A stretch of 21,338 nucleotides of DNA from an uncultured Thermoleophilia bacterium (GTDB lineage: Bacteria > Actinomycetota > Thermoleophilia > UBA2241). The translations under genes were made by a program, and so were the position numbers. Shown one piece after another: positions 20,628-21,338 of this stretch. Position 1 is the stretch's first letter; every line of letters begins with the position of its first letter. A model generated the notes under the pieces. The model saw nothing but the letters and a program-made list of their open reading frames with translations, was not told where the DNA came from and did no database searches. Where the stretch lies: NCBI GenBank assembly GCA_903912585.1, contig CAIWHY010000274.1, forward strand, positions 1 through 21,338, written 5' to 3'.

Positions 20628-21338
20628 ATGGACCTTCCTTTCTTCGTCACCGTCCCCCGCGGACTTGAATCGCTGCTCGCCGGCGAGCTTCACGGCCTGG
20701 ACACCAAGCACGTCAAGCAGGCGCGCGCCGGCGTGTCGCTGTCGTGCAGCCAGGAGACCGCGTATCGCATCTGCCTGTGGTCGCGCCTCGCCACGCGGGT
20801 GCTTCTGCCCCTCACGAGCGGGCCTGCCGGCGACACCGACGAGCTCTACGCGACCGTGCAGCGCGTGTACTGGGACAACCACCTGCGCGTCGACGGGACG
20901 CTGGCGGTGGACTTCACCGGCACCAGCGACACGATCCGCGACACGCGCTTCGGCGCCGTGCGCGTGAAGGACGCCATCGTGGACCAGTTCCGCGCGCGGC
21001 ACGGCGACCGCCGCCCGTCGGTGGACGCCAGGGCGCCCGACGTGCGCGTCAACGCGCACCTGGCGCGCGGGCGCGTCACGATCTCGCTCGACCTCAGCGG
21101 CGACAGCCTGCACCGGCGCGGGTACCGCACCGACCGCGTGCAGGTCGAGGCGCCGCTCAAAGAGAACCTCGCCGCGGCGATGCTGCTGTTCGCGGCGTGG
21201 CCCAAGGAGGCCGCCGCCGGGGGCAGCTTCATCGACCCGCTGTGCGGGTCGGGCACGCTGCCCATCGAGGCGGCCATGATCGCGGCAGACATCGCGCCCG
21301 GCCTGCTGCGCGCCGGGATGCCGGGCGGCTTCGGCTTC
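20628..21338 (+). CDS. rlmL: 23S rRNA (guanine-N2)-methyltransferase, 3' end outside window
   Basis: 237 codons are present and the frame is open at the right edge, so the gene continues. The N-terminus (DLPFFVTVPRGLESLLAGEL) and the following region form a THUMP RNA-binding domain (about 1-160). GDSLHRRGYR, then EAPLKENLAAAML and IDPLCGSGTLPIEAAMIA mark the RlmL/YcbY-type methyltransferase core with its S-adenosylmethionine loop. RlmL puts a methyl group on a guanine of 23S rRNA helix 74. Whether an RlmK domain follows cannot be seen, and a related THUMP-methyltransferase is possible. It is divergent from the Ig-deacetylase. Confidence 0.85.
   Translation, partial: MDLPFFVTVPRGLESLLAGELHGLDTKHVKQARAGVSLSCSQETAYRICLWSRLATRVLLPLTSGPAGDTDELYATVQRVYWDNHLRVDGTLAVDFTGTSDTIRDTRFGAVRVKDAIVDQFRARHGDRRPSVDARAPDVRVNAHLARGRVTISLDLSGDSLHRRGYRTDRVQVEAPLKENLAAAMLLFAAWPKEAAAGGSFIDPLCGSGTLPIEAAMIAADIAPGLLRAGMPGGFGF

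Overview
The window is very GC-rich. Gene starts combine good Shine-Dalgarno sites with leaderless starts, where a TANNNT -10 box lies six bases from the start codon. It carries anaerobe enzymes: a CO-dehydrogenase-fold protein, 2-oxoacid:ferredoxin oxidoreductase and several polyferredoxins. Together these suggest a chromosomal segment of an anaerobic or facultative high-GC bacterium, most likely a deep-branching actinobacterial lineage. That assignment is an inference; there is no rRNA or other marker here. No tRNA, CRISPR array, insertion sequence or phage gene was found. Both window edges cut genes (a DUF362 gene on the left, an rlmL-like gene on the right).

Left region (1-6500). A DUF362 gene overlaps a NapH-NapG-like membrane polyferredoxin fusion. 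Next come a cysteine-free Crp/Fnr regulator, a short OmdA-like gene that looks truncated, a FrdX-like ferredoxin with an extra C-terminal CxxC pair, and a CooS-fold protein. The CooS-like protein lacks the active-site cysteine of true Ni,Fe CO dehydrogenases (C295 of Carboxydothermus CODH-II is replaced by Glu). It also lacks most of the proton-relay histidines, so it resembles CooS-V, the Fe/S/O hybrid-cluster type, rather than a CO oxidiser. A perfect TTGAC-N4-GTCAA palindrome is centred 41.5 bases upstream of the predicted start of the ferredoxin-cooS transcript, the classic class II Fnr position. Regulator, ferredoxin and hybrid-cluster-like enzyme parallel the HcpR/FrdX/Hcp nitrosative-stress module. 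A tatA gene faces this block from across a strong two-way terminator. This is the most interesting part of the window.

Middle region (6501-14000). A secreted NodB-type polysaccharide deacetylase comes first. A 409-base gap follows, with a promoter and four successive hairpins (candidate small RNA). Then come a DUF296/PPC protein, a RecQ helicase with a Gly/Ser insertion before its DEAH box, a GNAT acetyltransferase with a poor N-terminus, a HAD phosphatase coupled to a small membrane protein, and a GT1-type glycosyltransferase coupled to a cupin.

Right region (14000-21338). A minus-strand operon reads small ORF, acetyl-CoA hydrolase/transferase family, then gamma, delta, alpha and beta subunits of a pyruvate-type 2-oxoacid:ferredoxin oxidoreductase. 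The coupled overlaps suggest one transcript that converts a 2-oxoacid to acyl-CoA with reduced ferredoxin and then moves or releases the CoA. A HigB-HigA toxin-antitoxin pair diverges from it. A second secreted deacetylase with Ig-like domains converges on HigA. The 5' part of a 23S rRNA methyltransferase gene runs off the right edge.
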